A stretch of 64,000 bases of DNA from Actinomycetota bacterium (GTDB lineage Bacteria; Actinomycetota; Acidimicrobiia; Acidimicrobiales; Microtrichaceae), in the NCBI GenBank assembly GCA_016703525.1, contig JADJBW010000010.1, forward strand, positions 62,001 to 126,000, written 5' to 3'. Shown here piece after piece: positions 9,282 through 18,074 of this stretch; position 1 is the stretch's first letter; the number at the start of each line of letters is the position of its first letter. The notes beneath the pieces are model-generated. The model had not been told where the DNA came from. It was given only the letters and a program-made list of their open reading frames with translations, and ran no database searches. The position numbers and the translations under genes are program-made.

Positions 9282-10640
9282 ATGCTGACCGTTCAGGATC
9301 TGACTGCGCTCGTCGAGGATGGCGAGATCGACACCGTGCTCGTCGTCTTTCCCGACATGCAGGGTCGCTTCATGGGCAAGCGCGTGCTGGCCCGCTTCTT
9401 CGTCGACGAACTCGGTCGCAACGGGGGCGTGATCGAGGCGTGCGACTACCTCCTCGCGGTCGACGTCGACATGAAGGTCCTCGACGGCTTCCGCTTCACG
9501 AGTTGGGAGACCGGCTACGGCGACTTCGTGTGCCTCCCCGACATGTCGACGCTGCGCGTTGTCCCCTGGCTGGAGAAGACGGCCCTGGTCATCGGCGACC
9601 TCGTCGACCACGACAACGCCCCGATCGAGGTGTCCCCGCGGGCGATCCTGCAACGCCAACTCGGCCTCGCTGCCGAGCGCGGCTACACGGTGAAGGCCGG
9701 CACCGAACTCGAGTTCTTCCTCTTCCAGGAATCCATGGAGCAGGCGTGGAAGCAGGGGTTCAAGGGCCTCACCCCGTCGAGTCCGTACGTGATCGACTAC
9801 CACATCCTGCAAACATCCAAGGACGAGTGGCTCATCCGCAAGATCCGAAACGACATGGCGGCGGCCGGCATCCCGGTGGAGAACTCCAAGGGCGAGGCCG
9901 GCCTCGGTCAACACGAGCTGAACCTGCGGTACGCCGAGGCGCTGCGGATGGCCGACAACCACACCGTCTACAAGAACGGTGCCAAGGAGATCGCGGCGCT
10001 CGCTGGCCGGGCCCTCACGTTCATGGCGAAGCATCACATCGACGAGGTCGGCAGCTCGTGCCACATCCACTCGTCGCTGTGGGACGCCTCGACCGACCGA
10101 TCCGTCATGGCCGACGAGTCCGGCCGCGGGCTCTCGGACACCTTCCGCTGGTACCTCGGCGGGCTCCTCGCCACCGCCGGCGACTTCGCGCTCTGCTGGG
10201 CACCGTTCGTCAACTCCTACAAGCGCTACCAGCCCGGCTCGTGGGCTCCCACCGCCATCGGCTGGGGCACCGACAACCGCACGCTCGGCTTCCGGGTTGT
10301 CGGACACGGGCAGGGCATGCGAGTCGAGAGCCGCATCCCCGGCGCCGACTGCAACCCGTACATCGCGCTCGCCGCGACGGTGGCCGGTGGCATCCACGGA
10401 ATCGAGAACCGCATCGAGCCGCCCGAGGCGTTCCTCGGCAACGGCTACGAGGCCGACCTCCCGCGGATCCCCTCCACCCTGGTCGAGGCGATCGACCGGT
10501 TCGAGGCGAGTGAGATCGCGCGGGCGGCGTTCGGCGACGATGTCCACTTCCACCTGCTCCACATGGCGAAGCAGGAATGGGCCGAGTTCAACCGGACCGT
10601 CACCGACTGGGAGTTGCGCCGGAATTTCGAGCGGCTCTGA
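9282..10640 (+). CDS. Glutamine synthetase family, gamma-glutamyl-amine ligase type (PuuA-like)
   Basis: 452 residues. GTELEFFLF and ENSKGEAGLGQHELNLRYA belong to the ATP/glutamate site, GSSCHIHSSL carries the metal-binding His, and NSYKRYQPGSWAP and ESRIPGADCNPY line the catalytic pocket. The C-terminus TDWELRRNFERL and the total length fit glutamate-polyamine/ethanolamine ligases better than housekeeping GlnA. It would attach glutamate to an amine using ATP, the first step of a gamma-glutamylated pathway. A perfect GGAGG precedes the ATG. An aldehyde dehydrogenase, an SDR and a C26 hydrolase nearby support this. Its last 114 bases are duplicated at 11999. Confidence 0.88.
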   Translation: MLTVQDLTALVEDGEIDTVLVVFPDMQGRFMGKRVLARFFVDELGRNGGVIEACDYLLAVDVDMKVLDGFRFTSWETGYGDFVCLPDMSTLRVVPWLEKTALVIGDLVDHDNAPIEVSPRAILQRQLGLAAERGYTVKAGTELEFFLFQESMEQAWKQGFKGLTPSSPYVIDYHILQTSKDEWLIRKIRNDMAAAGIPVENSKGEAGLGQHELNLRYAEALRMADNHTVYKNGAKEIAALAGRALTFMAKHHIDEVGSSCHIHSSLWDASTDRSVMADESGRGLSDTFRWYLGGLLATAGDFALCWAPFVNSYKRYQPGSWAPTAIGWGTDNRTLGFRVVGHGQGMRVESRIPGADCNPYIALAATVAGGIHGIENRIEPPEAFLGNGYEADLPRIPSTLVEAIDRFEASEIARAAFGDDVHFHLLHMAKQEWAEFNRTVTDWELRRNFERL

Positions 10641-10693
10641 GCGCCGCGGCGCCCGCGACGAGCGACCGCCGGCGCGATCACCAGCGCGAACAC
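10527..10693. repeat. Direct repeat copy 1: 3' end of the glutamine-synthetase gene and junction
   Basis: This segment recurs at 11999-12167 at a constant offset of 1472 up to the glutamine-synthetase stop, with about 90% identity by eye. Here the glutamine-synthetase frame is intact. Beyond its stop (10641-10693) lies a decayed antisense remnant of the surface-protein C-terminus (FALVIA is still readable on the minus strand). Confidence 0.92.
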
Positions 10694-10788
10694 GTCGCGG
10701 CGGCGGCTTCCGCCATACCGAGCGGGAACCCTGAGGCTGCAAACGCCGCGACAGCGAGGCACGCGGTGAACACGCGGAGCCGCGTCAC
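10678..10788 (-). pseudogene. Truncated secreted-protein gene (signal peptide only)
   Basis: A 36-residue frame starts at GTG 10788, overlapping the lipoprotein stop in a GTGA. It encodes a convincing signal peptide: basic TRLR, hydrophobic FTACLAVAAFAASGF, and a small-residue cleavage region MAEAAAA. Coding then runs straight into direct repeat copy 1 at about 10693 and stops. It looks like the second gene of the lipoprotein operon, cut off by the rearrangement that made the repeats. Confidence 0.6.
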
Positions 10789-11963
10789 ACGTCGACCGTC
10801 TCCCACGCATACGCCTGTCGGTCCGGGTTCACGTCGGACTCAACGAATACCGCGACTGCCCGCCCCCCGATATCGATTACCCACCTGGGATAGAGGTCGA
10901 CGTCTCCTTCCTTGGGAATCGCTCCTTCGACCATCAGGCGGCGTACACGGTCATCGGGGATGGCATGGCGTGTGATTCCACTCGCGCCGATGACTGCGAG
11001 TGATGCGGTCGGGGCGTCCGAAGATGGCTTGAACGCTCCGACCACGATTGCTGCGTGCTGACCTGCTGTCACCAGTTGGGCGCTGCCGTCGTATGACTCA
11101 GCCTTGTCGCCAACGAGAGACTCAGGGTCCACACGACTGATGGTCCAACGATCCTTGCTCGTGGTGAACACGACCGCTTCGCTCGCGGAGCACCCAAGCT
11201 GAGCATCGTAGGCGTCGGGATCGGTGTTGAGGTTTTCGATGCCTCGCCAGCGGCCGTTTCGATAGCCCATAAAGGTGCGACCGGCCCCCATCGACCTGCT
11301 TGCGGCGAATACGGTGCCGGATGCGGCGCAGACGATATCGCCCCCCGGGGCCGCGGGAATCTCCGACGCGGAACCATCCTGCTCGACCCGCACGGCCAGT
11401 TCAGTGTCATCACGCAAGAACCACACCGCCACGATCGCTGCGTCGTCGACAACCAGCGGTCCTCCCATCGAACTCACCGCGCCCACCTTTTCGACCGAAC
11501 CCAGCGCAGTCGACCACACCGGCGAGAAGCCCGCGCCCTGTTCGGAAGTGAACAGGTGGACCGACTGTTCACCGCGTTCACAGACGCGGCCAGCGGTGTC
11601 ATCGATTACCGCCGGAGTCGCGCAGGTCAGCACCTCCAGCCATGCCCTCGGTCCGACGGTCGATACATCAACGGCGACGATGTCACCCTCCACCGGCGTG
11701 GTGCCGACGGTCTGGCCGGACTCCGACAGGAACTCGATGTCACGTCCCGATGGGACGGCGACACCCAACGAATCGCCGGATGCGTACACCACCGAGCGGG
11801 CCGGCAGCTCTACCATCCGAGCCGACGAAACCTTGTCCGTCGGCGCCTCACCGCAGCCGACGAGTACGGCCACCAGCACCACACCGAGCGACACCAGGGC
11901 TCTCAGGCTCGCGACGACGACCCTCGGTGTCGCGATGGACGGCCGAACCGATGCCGCCTTCAC
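10785..11963 (-). CDS. Putative lipoprotein of unknown function (island gene)
   Basis: About 392 residues from GTG 11963, which has GAAGG seven bases upstream; an alternative GTG at 11987 adds eight residues. A signal peptide ends in the lipobox VLVAVLVGC. The mature protein is rich in beta-strand-like Val/Ala/Asp repeats with Trp/Gly motifs and may be a beta-propeller, but I recognise no family. It lies antisense between two copies of a direct repeat and is followed by a coupled, truncated secreted-protein gene. Its context marks it as inserted or recombined DNA. Confidence 0.7.
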   Translation of the reverse strand: MKAASVRPSIATPRVVVASLRALVSLGVVLVAVLVGCGEAPTDKVSSARMVELPARSVVYASGDSLGVAVPSGRDIEFLSESGQTVGTTPVEGDIVAVDVSTVGPRAWLEVLTCATPAVIDDTAGRVCERGEQSVHLFTSEQGAGFSPVWSTALGSVEKVGAVSSMGGPLVVDDAAIVAVWFLRDDTELAVRVEQDGSASEIPAAPGGDIVCAASGTVFAASRSMGAGRTFMGYRNGRWRGIENLNTDPDAYDAQLGCSASEAVVFTTSKDRWTISRVDPESLVGDKAESYDGSAQLVTAGQHAAIVVGAFKPSSDAPTASLAVIGASGITRHAIPDDRVRRLMVEGAIPKEGDVDLYPRWVIDIGGRAVAVFVESDVNPDRQAYAWETVDV

Positions 11964-11998
11964 CCGGTTGCCTTCACCGCGTTCCACGCAGGGAGGGT

Positions 11999-12167
11999 GC
12001 GTTCGGCGATGACGTCCGCTTCCACCTGCTCCACATGGCGTAGCAGAATAGGGCCGAGTTCTACCGGACTGTCACCGACTGGGAGTTGCGCCGGAATTTC
12101 GAGCGGCTCTGAGCGCCGCGGCGCCCGCGACGAGAGCGACCGCCGCCGCGATCACCAGGGCGAACAC
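11999..12167. repeat. Direct repeat copy 2, containing a decayed glutamine-synthetase 3' end
   Basis: This copy matches 10527-10693. The glutamine-synthetase side is decayed: nine mismatches in the first 72 bases, including an in-frame TAG where copy 1 has AAG. From about 12071 to 12134 the two copies are identical for roughly 64 bases. In this copy that segment is the antisense coding sequence for the C-terminus of the large surface protein. Confidence 0.92.
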
Positions 12168-15100
12168 GCTCGATCCCGTCATCGCGAGTTCGCTCGCCGC
12201 GCCGGCGCTCGGCGCCGTCGTCGTGGTCGTTGCCCGCGGGGTCGTCGTGGTCGTCGAGGTGGTGGTGCTCGTCGTGGTTGTCGGCTCATCGACCGTCAGC
12301 TCGTCGCCGCCGACGTTGTTGTCGAGATTCGCCTCGTCCTCGGCCGCCTCGACCGATGCAACGTTGCGGATCGTGCCGGTTCGTGTGACGTCGGTGCGGA
12401 CCGTGACGGTCGCCGTCTCACCCACGGCAAGCGGATGGTCGAGCTCGCACGTGAAGACGTTCGCTTCGACGTCGCACTGCCAGCCGTCCCCGGTGGCATC
12501 GAGCGCGTCGAGCCCGTCGGGCAGCTCGTCGACCAGCACCACGTCGGTGGCCGGGCCGTCGCCGCTGTTGAGCACGTCGATCTGCCACGTGGCCGTCGTC
12601 CCCTCCATGCTCGACAGCCGCTTGCCGAGCGACAGCTCGGGGTTGGTGCTCGGCGCGTGCAGGCCGAAGTCGACCGTGAGATTCGACGCGTTGTCGCCGT
12701 CCTCGGAGGTCCGCTCGCCGCCGGTGCTGAGGGTCACGACCCCGGAGCGCACCACGGTGGGGTCCGCTGTGGCGGTCCCGTCGTCGACGTTGTCGGTGTT
12801 GTCATCGGGGTCGGGTGCGGGCTCGTAGGTGCCGCCTCCCGTGGAGCTGAGCAGGCCAGCCGGCGCAGTGATCTCCACCTCGTAGTCGCCGGGGTCGAGG
12901 CCATCGAAGAGGTAGTGCCCGTCGGCGTCGGTGACCGTGGACGCGACCAGGGTCGCACCTTGGTACAGCCGCACGGCGACGCCTTCGATCCCGGCCTCCC
13001 CCGCATCGACCGTGCCGTCGTCGTCGACGTCGAGCCACACGAGGTTGCCGAGCGCCAGGCCGGGACGGAAGCCGAAGTCGAACGAGTGGTCGTTGTGGCC
13101 GGCCGCCCCGACTGCGGCGGTCGCCGTCACCGAGGTTCCGGCCCGGACGCCGTCGCTGTCTCGTCCGTCCGCCCCGCCTTCGGCGAGGGCATCGGCACTC
13201 GTCGGTGCGAGCCCGGCGAGCGACGGCTGTCCGACGGTGATGCTGACGGTGTAGGTGAGGTTGGGCGTGAGCCCGGCGAAGCGGTACCGACCGTTCGCGT
13301 CGGTGGTGATCGTCGAGGAGTGTCCGAGACCGTCGTCGAGTGTGACCTCGACGCCCGCGATCGGATCCTCACCCGGATCTTGGCGGCCGTCGCCATCGGT
13401 ATCGAGCCACACGTAGTCGCCGATTTCGACGGGTGCGTTGTCGCACAGCAACTCGACGTCGCCGAGGCCCGCTGCCTTCCCGAAGCCGACGCCCGCGACG
13501 TTCGGTCCGGGGTTCGCCCCAAAGCCCGGACCCTCGTAGACCACCACGCTCTGACCGTTGCGCCCGGAGGAGGGTGCACCGCCGCGGATGGCACCGAAGC
13601 CCACATCGCTGCTGCCGTTGTCGAGGTTGAGCCACGCGACATCGCTGATGTAGCCGCCGGTGATCGCGTTCGCGGAGGTCGCGATCTTGTGCGAACCCTG
13701 GAACGTCGCGAGCCCACCGAGCGAACCCTCGGGGTGCACCGTATTCGACCGGTCGTCGAACCAGCTCTGCGTCGGGCCACCGAAGGCCGACTCGCTGTCG
13801 GCGGATCCGGCCGTCCCGCCACAGACTGCGCCGGACTCCACGACCCAGGCGGAACCGTCCCAGCAGGCGCGCATGATGTCGCCCGACGACGACGATGCGC
13901 CGTTCCACATCTCAACCCCGCCCGAGGCCCCGGCGGTGATCACCGTCGGAAAGCGGGCGTCCGGCCAGCCGGCCACCGACGAACCCTGATCACCGTGACG
14001 GGTGCGGAACCCGACGATCATGTCCTGACCGTCCCATTCGATGTCGGACAGGTACCGCTGGCCTTCCAACAGGAAGGTGATCCCTTCGCCCGTGTCGGTC
14101 GACGCAAGCGCCGGATGGCCGCTCCCACCGTCGCCGATCCAGGACGAGTCCCAGTCCTTCCAGGCGAACGAGCTCCAGCTGGGGTTGGTGGCGGTCCACG
14201 GGACCTCGACCTCGTGTTCCCACGGAACGGCACGAGACGGGTCGTAGGTGTAGATGTGGAACGACACGTCCGACGCGCTGCCGGTGGACTCCCCGGTGCA
14301 GGTCACACCGACGAAGAGTTCACCGTCGTGGATGCTGAGGCCGAAGGCCATCGCATCGCTGTCGGCGGCGCACTGCTCGGTCGGGATCGGGTCGGCGGCG
14401 ATCCGGCTCGCCTCGGCGGGTGTCGTGATCGGGTCACCGGCCACGAGGTCGATCGTGTAGAGCTCGGCGGTCGCGAGGTTGACCGTATACAGCTGCGTGC
14501 CGTCGGCGGAGATCTCCACGTCGCCGAGGCCGATCTTGGCGACCCCGCGATGCGACGCCGCCCACGAATCGATAGAGGTGTCCGCCGGGTCGCGGACGTC
14601 GTTGAACCAGTTTCCGCCGGCCGTATCCGGGTGCGGGTCGGGGCCGGCAGCGGGTGAGCCCGCGTAGGGTCGCCCGGCGGGCACCGCGGGCATGACGGCG
14701 TTGACGTCGACGTACAGCTCGGTCTCGCCCGTCGCTCGATCGGTGCGGTAGATGCCGCCGGTGCCGCCGGCACCGAAGCCGACGTGACGCTTCTGGAATG
14801 CGGCGCTGTAGAGCGCGTTCTCGGAACGGCTGTATCCGAGACCGAACACGCTGCCGATGCCCGGGCTCTGCGTGGTCGTGCCGATCGGGGCGACGGTCGT
14901 CACGTCCGCCGCTGCGATGCCGACGGGGTCGGTGCCGTCGACGATGCGGTCGCCGTCGTCGTTCCAGCCGAACGAGGCGAGGGCGGGGTTGTCCGCGCCG
15001 GTGCTCGTGCCGTTGTCGAAGTTGTGGTGGCCGAACAGGAAGCACGACACGACCACATCGGGGGCTGTCCCGCAGTAGTCGGAAGGATCGTTCACAGCGA

Positions 15101-15578
15101 AGTTCACGTCGGTGTCACCGGCGGCGGCGACGACCACGGGCCCGTCGCTGGTGAGCGGCGCGTCGGTGGTGCCGTGGCCCGACGGATCGTCGACCTCGGG
15201 GCCGGGTTGGAGGAACGACAGGGCGGTCGGGATCGTGAACTCGACGCGGTAGCGGTCGTGCGCCGCGCCGTCGCCCATCGGCGAAGCGACCGGAACCGAC
15301 CACGATCCGTCGTCGGCCGACGTCGTCGACGAGCTCTGACCCGCGTCGTCGTACAACGTGACCACGATGCCCCCCTGGGTCGGTTCGTCGGCGGCGTCGA
15401 AGGTCCCGTTCGCGTTGTAGTCGCGAAAGACCCGACCCGAGATCGGGCTGTCGCCGTCGGACGCCTCGGCGCGCGGCCCGGTTCCCGACATCGACCAGGT
15501 TGCCGTCACCGCGACGAGCGCTGTCGCCGCAACGGATCGTGCGAGCGCGTGCCGATGCTGCTTCGTGTTGATCCCCAT
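12072..15578 (-). CDS. Large SdrD-B/DUF11 surface protein with LAxTG-like sorting signal
   Basis: About 1168 residues from ATG 15578. A signal peptide (hydrophobic VAATALVAVTATW, cleavage near AEA) is followed by an SdrD-B-like domain (SGRVFRDYNANGTFDAADE). A roughly 570-residue middle region of propeller-like character comes next. Two more SdrD-B-like repeats follow (DYVWLDTDGDG at about 715 and NLVWLDVDDDG at about 840), each with a Ca-binding-like Asp cluster. Then come a DUF11 domain (about 980-1090), a Thr-rich stalk, LAMTG, a membrane helix and a basic tail. LAxTG is the class E sortase motif of actinobacteria, so wall anchoring is plausible. The last 14 codons are antisense to a copied glutamine-synthetase end. 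Confidence 0.88.
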   Translation of the reverse strand: MGINTKQHRHALARSVAATALVAVTATWSMSGTGPRAEASDGDSPISGRVFRDYNANGTFDAADEPTQGGIVVTLYDDAGQSSSTTSADDGSWSVPVASPMGDGAAHDRYRVEFTIPTALSFLQPGPEVDDPSGHGTTDAPLTSDGPVVVAAAGDTDVNFAVNDPSDYCGTAPDVVVSCFLFGHHNFDNGTSTGADNPALASFGWNDDGDRIVDGTDPVGIAAADVTTVAPIGTTTQSPGIGSVFGLGYSRSENALYSAAFQKRHVGFGAGGTGGIYRTDRATGETELYVDVNAVMPAVPAGRPYAGSPAAGPDPHPDTAGGNWFNDVRDPADTSIDSWAASHRGVAKIGLGDVEISADGTQLYTVNLATAELYTIDLVAGDPITTPAEASRIAADPIPTEQCAADSDAMAFGLSIHDGELFVGVTCTGESTGSASDVSFHIYTYDPSRAVPWEHEVEVPWTATNPSWSSFAWKDWDSSWIGDGGSGHPALASTDTGEGITFLLEGQRYLSDIEWDGQDMIVGFRTRHGDQGSSVAGWPDARFPTVITAGASGGVEMWNGASSSSGDIMRACWDGSAWVVESGAVCGGTAGSADSESAFGGPTQSWFDDRSNTVHPEGSLGGLATFQGSHKIATSANAITGGYISDVAWLNLDNGSSDVGFGAIRGGAPSSGRNGQSVVVYEGPGFGANPGPNVAGVGFGKAAGLGDVELLCDNAPVEIGDYVWLDTDGDGRQDPGEDPIAGVEVTLDDGLGHSSTITTDANGRYRFAGLTPNLTYTVSITVGQPSLAGLAPTSADALAEGGADGRDSDGVRAGTSVTATAAVGAAGHNDHSFDFGFRPGLALGNLVWLDVDDDGTVDAGEAGIEGVAVRLYQGATLVASTVTDADGHYLFDGLDPGDYEVEITAPAGLLSSTGGGTYEPAPDPDDNTDNVDDGTATADPTVVRSGVVTLSTGGERTSEDGDNASNLTVDFGLHAPSTNPELSLGKRLSSMEGTTATWQIDVLNSGDGPATDVVLVDELPDGLDALDATGDGWQCDVEANVFTCELDHPLAVGETATVTVRTDVTRTGTIRNVASVEAAEDEANLDNNVGGDELTVDEPTTTTSTTTSTTTTTPRATTTTTAPSAGAASELAMTGSSVFALVIAAAVALVAGAAALRAARNSGATPSR

Positions 15579-15654
15579 ACTGCTTCGATCGGCACGCACC
15601 GCACGGTTCTTGAGGAACGGCGCCGACACCGGGTGACCGCAATACGCTGCACCG

Positions 15655-16398
15655 ATGGCTCGTCCCCTTCCCGTCATCGGCATCACCGCCCGCCGCATGC
15701 CCGTCGATCACCCGTTCCCGCTGCTCGGCGCCGTCGCCATCCAGGACACCTACGTCGATGCTGTCGAGCGCTCCGGGGCGCTCGCTGCGGTGCTCGGCGC
15801 TCGACCCCTCGACCCCGCCGCGGCCGACGACGTGGTCGCGACCCTCGACGCCCTGGTGCTCACCGGTGGACCCGACGTGAACCCTGCGCGTTACGGCGAG
15901 GCACCGCATCCGTCGGTGTACGGCATCAGCGACGTGCAGGATGATTTCGAGGTTGCGCTGCTCGACGCGGCGCTCGCCGCTCGGCTCCCGGTGCTCGCGA
16001 TCTGCCGCGGCCTGCAGTTGATGAACGTGCGCTGCGGCGGCTCGCTGACCCAGCACATCGTCGACGAGCCGGGGCGCGGCCCACACGGCACCCCGAACGG
16101 CGGCGCTCCAACGCACAACCGCTTCCGGGTGAGTCCGGGAACGACCCTCGCGGCTCTGCTCGACGGCGACGAGCCGCACGGCGACTGCCACCACCACCAA
16201 GCCGTCGAGCGCGTGGGCGACGGCCTGCGCGTCATCGCAACCACCGATGACGGCACCGTCGAGGGGCTCGAACTCGTGGGCTACGACGGCTGGCTCGTTG
16301 CGGTGCAGTGGCACCCGGAGGACACGGCGGCCACCGATCCGGTCCAACAGCGGTTCTTCGATGCTCTCACGGCCGAGGCCCGCCGCGGAGCGCGCTGA
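15655..16398 (+). CDS. Peptidase C26, gamma-glutamyl-GABA hydrolase-like (PuuD-like)
   Basis: 247 residues, a class-I glutamine-amidotransferase fold. LTGGPDVNPARYGE is the family-specific N-terminal signature, ICRGLQLMNV holds the nucleophile Cys, and VAVQWHPED supplies the catalytic His and Glu/Asp. Enzymes of this type hydrolyse gamma-glutamyl-amine products made by PuuA-like ligases. The distance from the PuuA-like gene (5 kb, with the island between) leaves the pathway link as inference. The gene is divergent from the surface protein with 76 bases between. Confidence 0.9.
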   Translation: MARPLPVIGITARRMPVDHPFPLLGAVAIQDTYVDAVERSGALAAVLGARPLDPAAADDVVATLDALVLTGGPDVNPARYGEAPHPSVYGISDVQDDFEVALLDAALAARLPVLAICRGLQLMNVRCGGSLTQHIVDEPGRGPHGTPNGGAPTHNRFRVSPGTTLAALLDGDEPHGDCHHHQAVERVGDGLRVIATTDDGTVEGLELVGYDGWLVAVQWHPEDTAATDPVQQRFFDALTAEARRGAR

Positions 16399-16458
16399 TT
16401 CGGCTCGAGCGGCGGCGGCCGGACCTGCGGGGTCAGCGGTCCATGCGCGGGGCGACCG

Positions 16459-17532
16459 TCACCTGGGCGAACGGACGAACGGCAGGTCGACCACCGTGCC
16501 GACGAGTTCGTTGCCGCGACCGACGAGCGTGACCGCATCGCCCGTTGCGACCGACGCATCGACGAATGCGAGCGCCACGCCGCAGTCGAGCATCGGCGAG
16601 TAGTTGCCCGACGACACCCGTCCCACCTCGGCCCCGCCGCGCAGGACCGGCATCTCGGCACGCGGCGGGCGCTTCCCCTCGGTGCGGATACCTACGAGGA
16701 CCGGCTCAACGCCTGTTTCACGCTGCGCGTCGAGCGCCTCACGACCCCGGAATGGCCCCTTCGTCCACGAGACGACCCAGCCGAGACCGGCGTTCAGGGT
16801 GGTGATGCCGGCCCCCAACTCGTGGCCGTGCAACGGCAGGCCGGCCTCGAGCCGGAGTGTGTCGCGCGCGCCGAGACCGGCCGGCTCGATGCCGACCGAG
16901 GTGACCATGCGCCACACGTCGGCGGCACGCTCGACCGGCACGGCGATCTCCACGCCGTCTTCGCCCGTGTACCCGGTGCCAGCGACGACGCACGGGGTGC
17001 CGTCGATCTCGACGTCGGCCACCCGGAACCGTCCGACCGCAGCGGCCGCCGGGAGCACTGCGGAGAGCAGGTCTCGAGCGGTGGGCCCCTGAATGGCCAG
17101 GATCGCGCGCTGCGTGGTGACGTCCGCGATGGTGAACCCGTCGGTCTCCTCGCCGAGCGCGCTGCGCACCCCAGCGGTGTTCGAGGCATTCGGCATGACG
17201 TCGAACACGTCGTCGTGGCGCCACCACACGATGATGTCGTCGAGCACCGAGCCGTCGTCGTCGAGCAGATGGGTGTATTGGCAGCGGCCGGGCTCGATCT
17301 TGCCCAGATCGTTCGTGAAGGCGGCCTGGAGTCGCTCGTACGCGTTCGGGCCTGCGACCCGAACCGTCCCCAGGTGGCTCACATCGAACACGACGGCGGA
17401 CGTGCGGCACGCCCGGTGCTCGGCGAGCGTTCCCGCTGCGTAGTTGAGCGGCATGTCCCAGCCACCGAAGGGAACCATGCGGGCACCGAGCTCGCGGTGC
17501 ACGGCATCCAGAGGGGAGTATCGCAGCGTCAC
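16459..17532 (-). CDS. gcvT: Aminomethyltransferase, glycine cleavage T protein
   Basis: 357 residues with a GTG start, the usual GcvT length. The N-terminus LDAVHRELGARMVPFGGWDMPL, then FDVSHLGTVRV, the folate-site YTGEDGVEI and the C-terminal VGRVSSGNYSP are all typical. It transfers the methylene group of the aminomethyl-lipoyl arm to tetrahydrofolate, releasing ammonia. gcvH lies 3 kb upstream on the same strand with four regulatory genes between; the P protein (gcvP) is not in the window. Confidence 0.95.
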   Translation of the reverse strand: MTLRYSPLDAVHRELGARMVPFGGWDMPLNYAAGTLAEHRACRTSAVVFDVSHLGTVRVAGPNAYERLQAAFTNDLGKIEPGRCQYTHLLDDDGSVLDDIIVWWRHDDVFDVMPNASNTAGVRSALGEETDGFTIADVTTQRAILAIQGPTARDLLSAVLPAAAAVGRFRVADVEIDGTPCVVAGTGYTGEDGVEIAVPVERAADVWRMVTSVGIEPAGLGARDTLRLEAGLPLHGHELGAGITTLNAGLGWVVSWTKGPFRGREALDAQRETGVEPVLVGIRTEGKRPPRAEMPVLRGGAEVGRVSSGNYSPMLDCGVALAFVDASVATGDAVTLVGRGNELVGTVVDLPFVRSPR

Positions 17533-17548
17533 GCCGCGAGACTACCGG

Positions 17549-18001
17549 TCAGAAAGCGGCCGCGATCCCGGGCGATTCGTCGCCGTGGTGCAGCTGATGG
17601 ATGCTCGCGTCGAGCTCTTCCTTCACGCCCCCGAGGGGCAACACGTTGAGCACGCCCTGCCCGGCCCGCAGCACGTCGATGAGCTCCTCGCCCGAACGCA
17701 CAAGCACCGACTTCGTGCCGGAGATCACGATGTTCGCCGTGGCCACGTCCTCGCCGAGCTGCTCGCGGAGGTAATTGAACACGTGGCGCACCTGCTCCAA
17801 CTTGATTCCGGCATCGAGCAGGCTCTTCACGACCTTCAACTCCAGTAGATCGCGGTACGAGTACTGACGGCGACTACCGCTGCCCGCCGCGTCGACGAGT
17901 GACGGGCGGATCAGGTCGGTCCGGGCCCAGTAGTCGAGCTGCCGGTACGAGATGCCGACGATCTCGGCGGTCCGCCTGCCCGTGTACCCGTCCTGCTGCA
18001 T
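17549..18001 (-). CDS. MerR-family regulator, Rv1830-type (cell-division/growth regulator)
   Basis: 150 residues. The N-terminal winged helix reads YTGRRTAEIVGISYRQLDYW with the MerR wing RRQYSYRDLLELKVV, followed by a dimerisation helix and a C-terminal sensor-like domain without metal-binding Cys. Its place directly after the DUF151 nuclease and FtsR-like genes matches Rv1830 of Mycobacterium tuberculosis, a regulator affecting division and growth after stress. Orthology is inferred from family plus gene order. Confidence 0.88.
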   Translation of the reverse strand: MQQDGYTGRRTAEIVGISYRQLDYWARTDLIRPSLVDAAGSGSRRQYSYRDLLELKVVKSLLDAGIKLEQVRHVFNYLREQLGEDVATANIVISGTKSVLVRSGEELIDVLRAGQGVLNVLPLGGVKEELDASIHQLHHGDESPGIAAAF

Positions 18002-18074
18002 CGTGACCTCACAAGTGACATCGCCGGAATTACGACCGCGTCACCATACCGCGAGGTTCGCGCGGAGCGCGCGA

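Noticed and set aside
10527..12167. IS element or prophage as the cause of the repeat-flanked island
   Set aside because: No transposase, integrase or terminal inverted repeat; the flanks are 167-bp gene-end duplications, not short target-site copies.
11556..14657. 1033-codon plus-strand ORF
   Set aside because: It is antisense to the lipoprotein and surface-protein genes and has no domain; high GC leaves such frames open.
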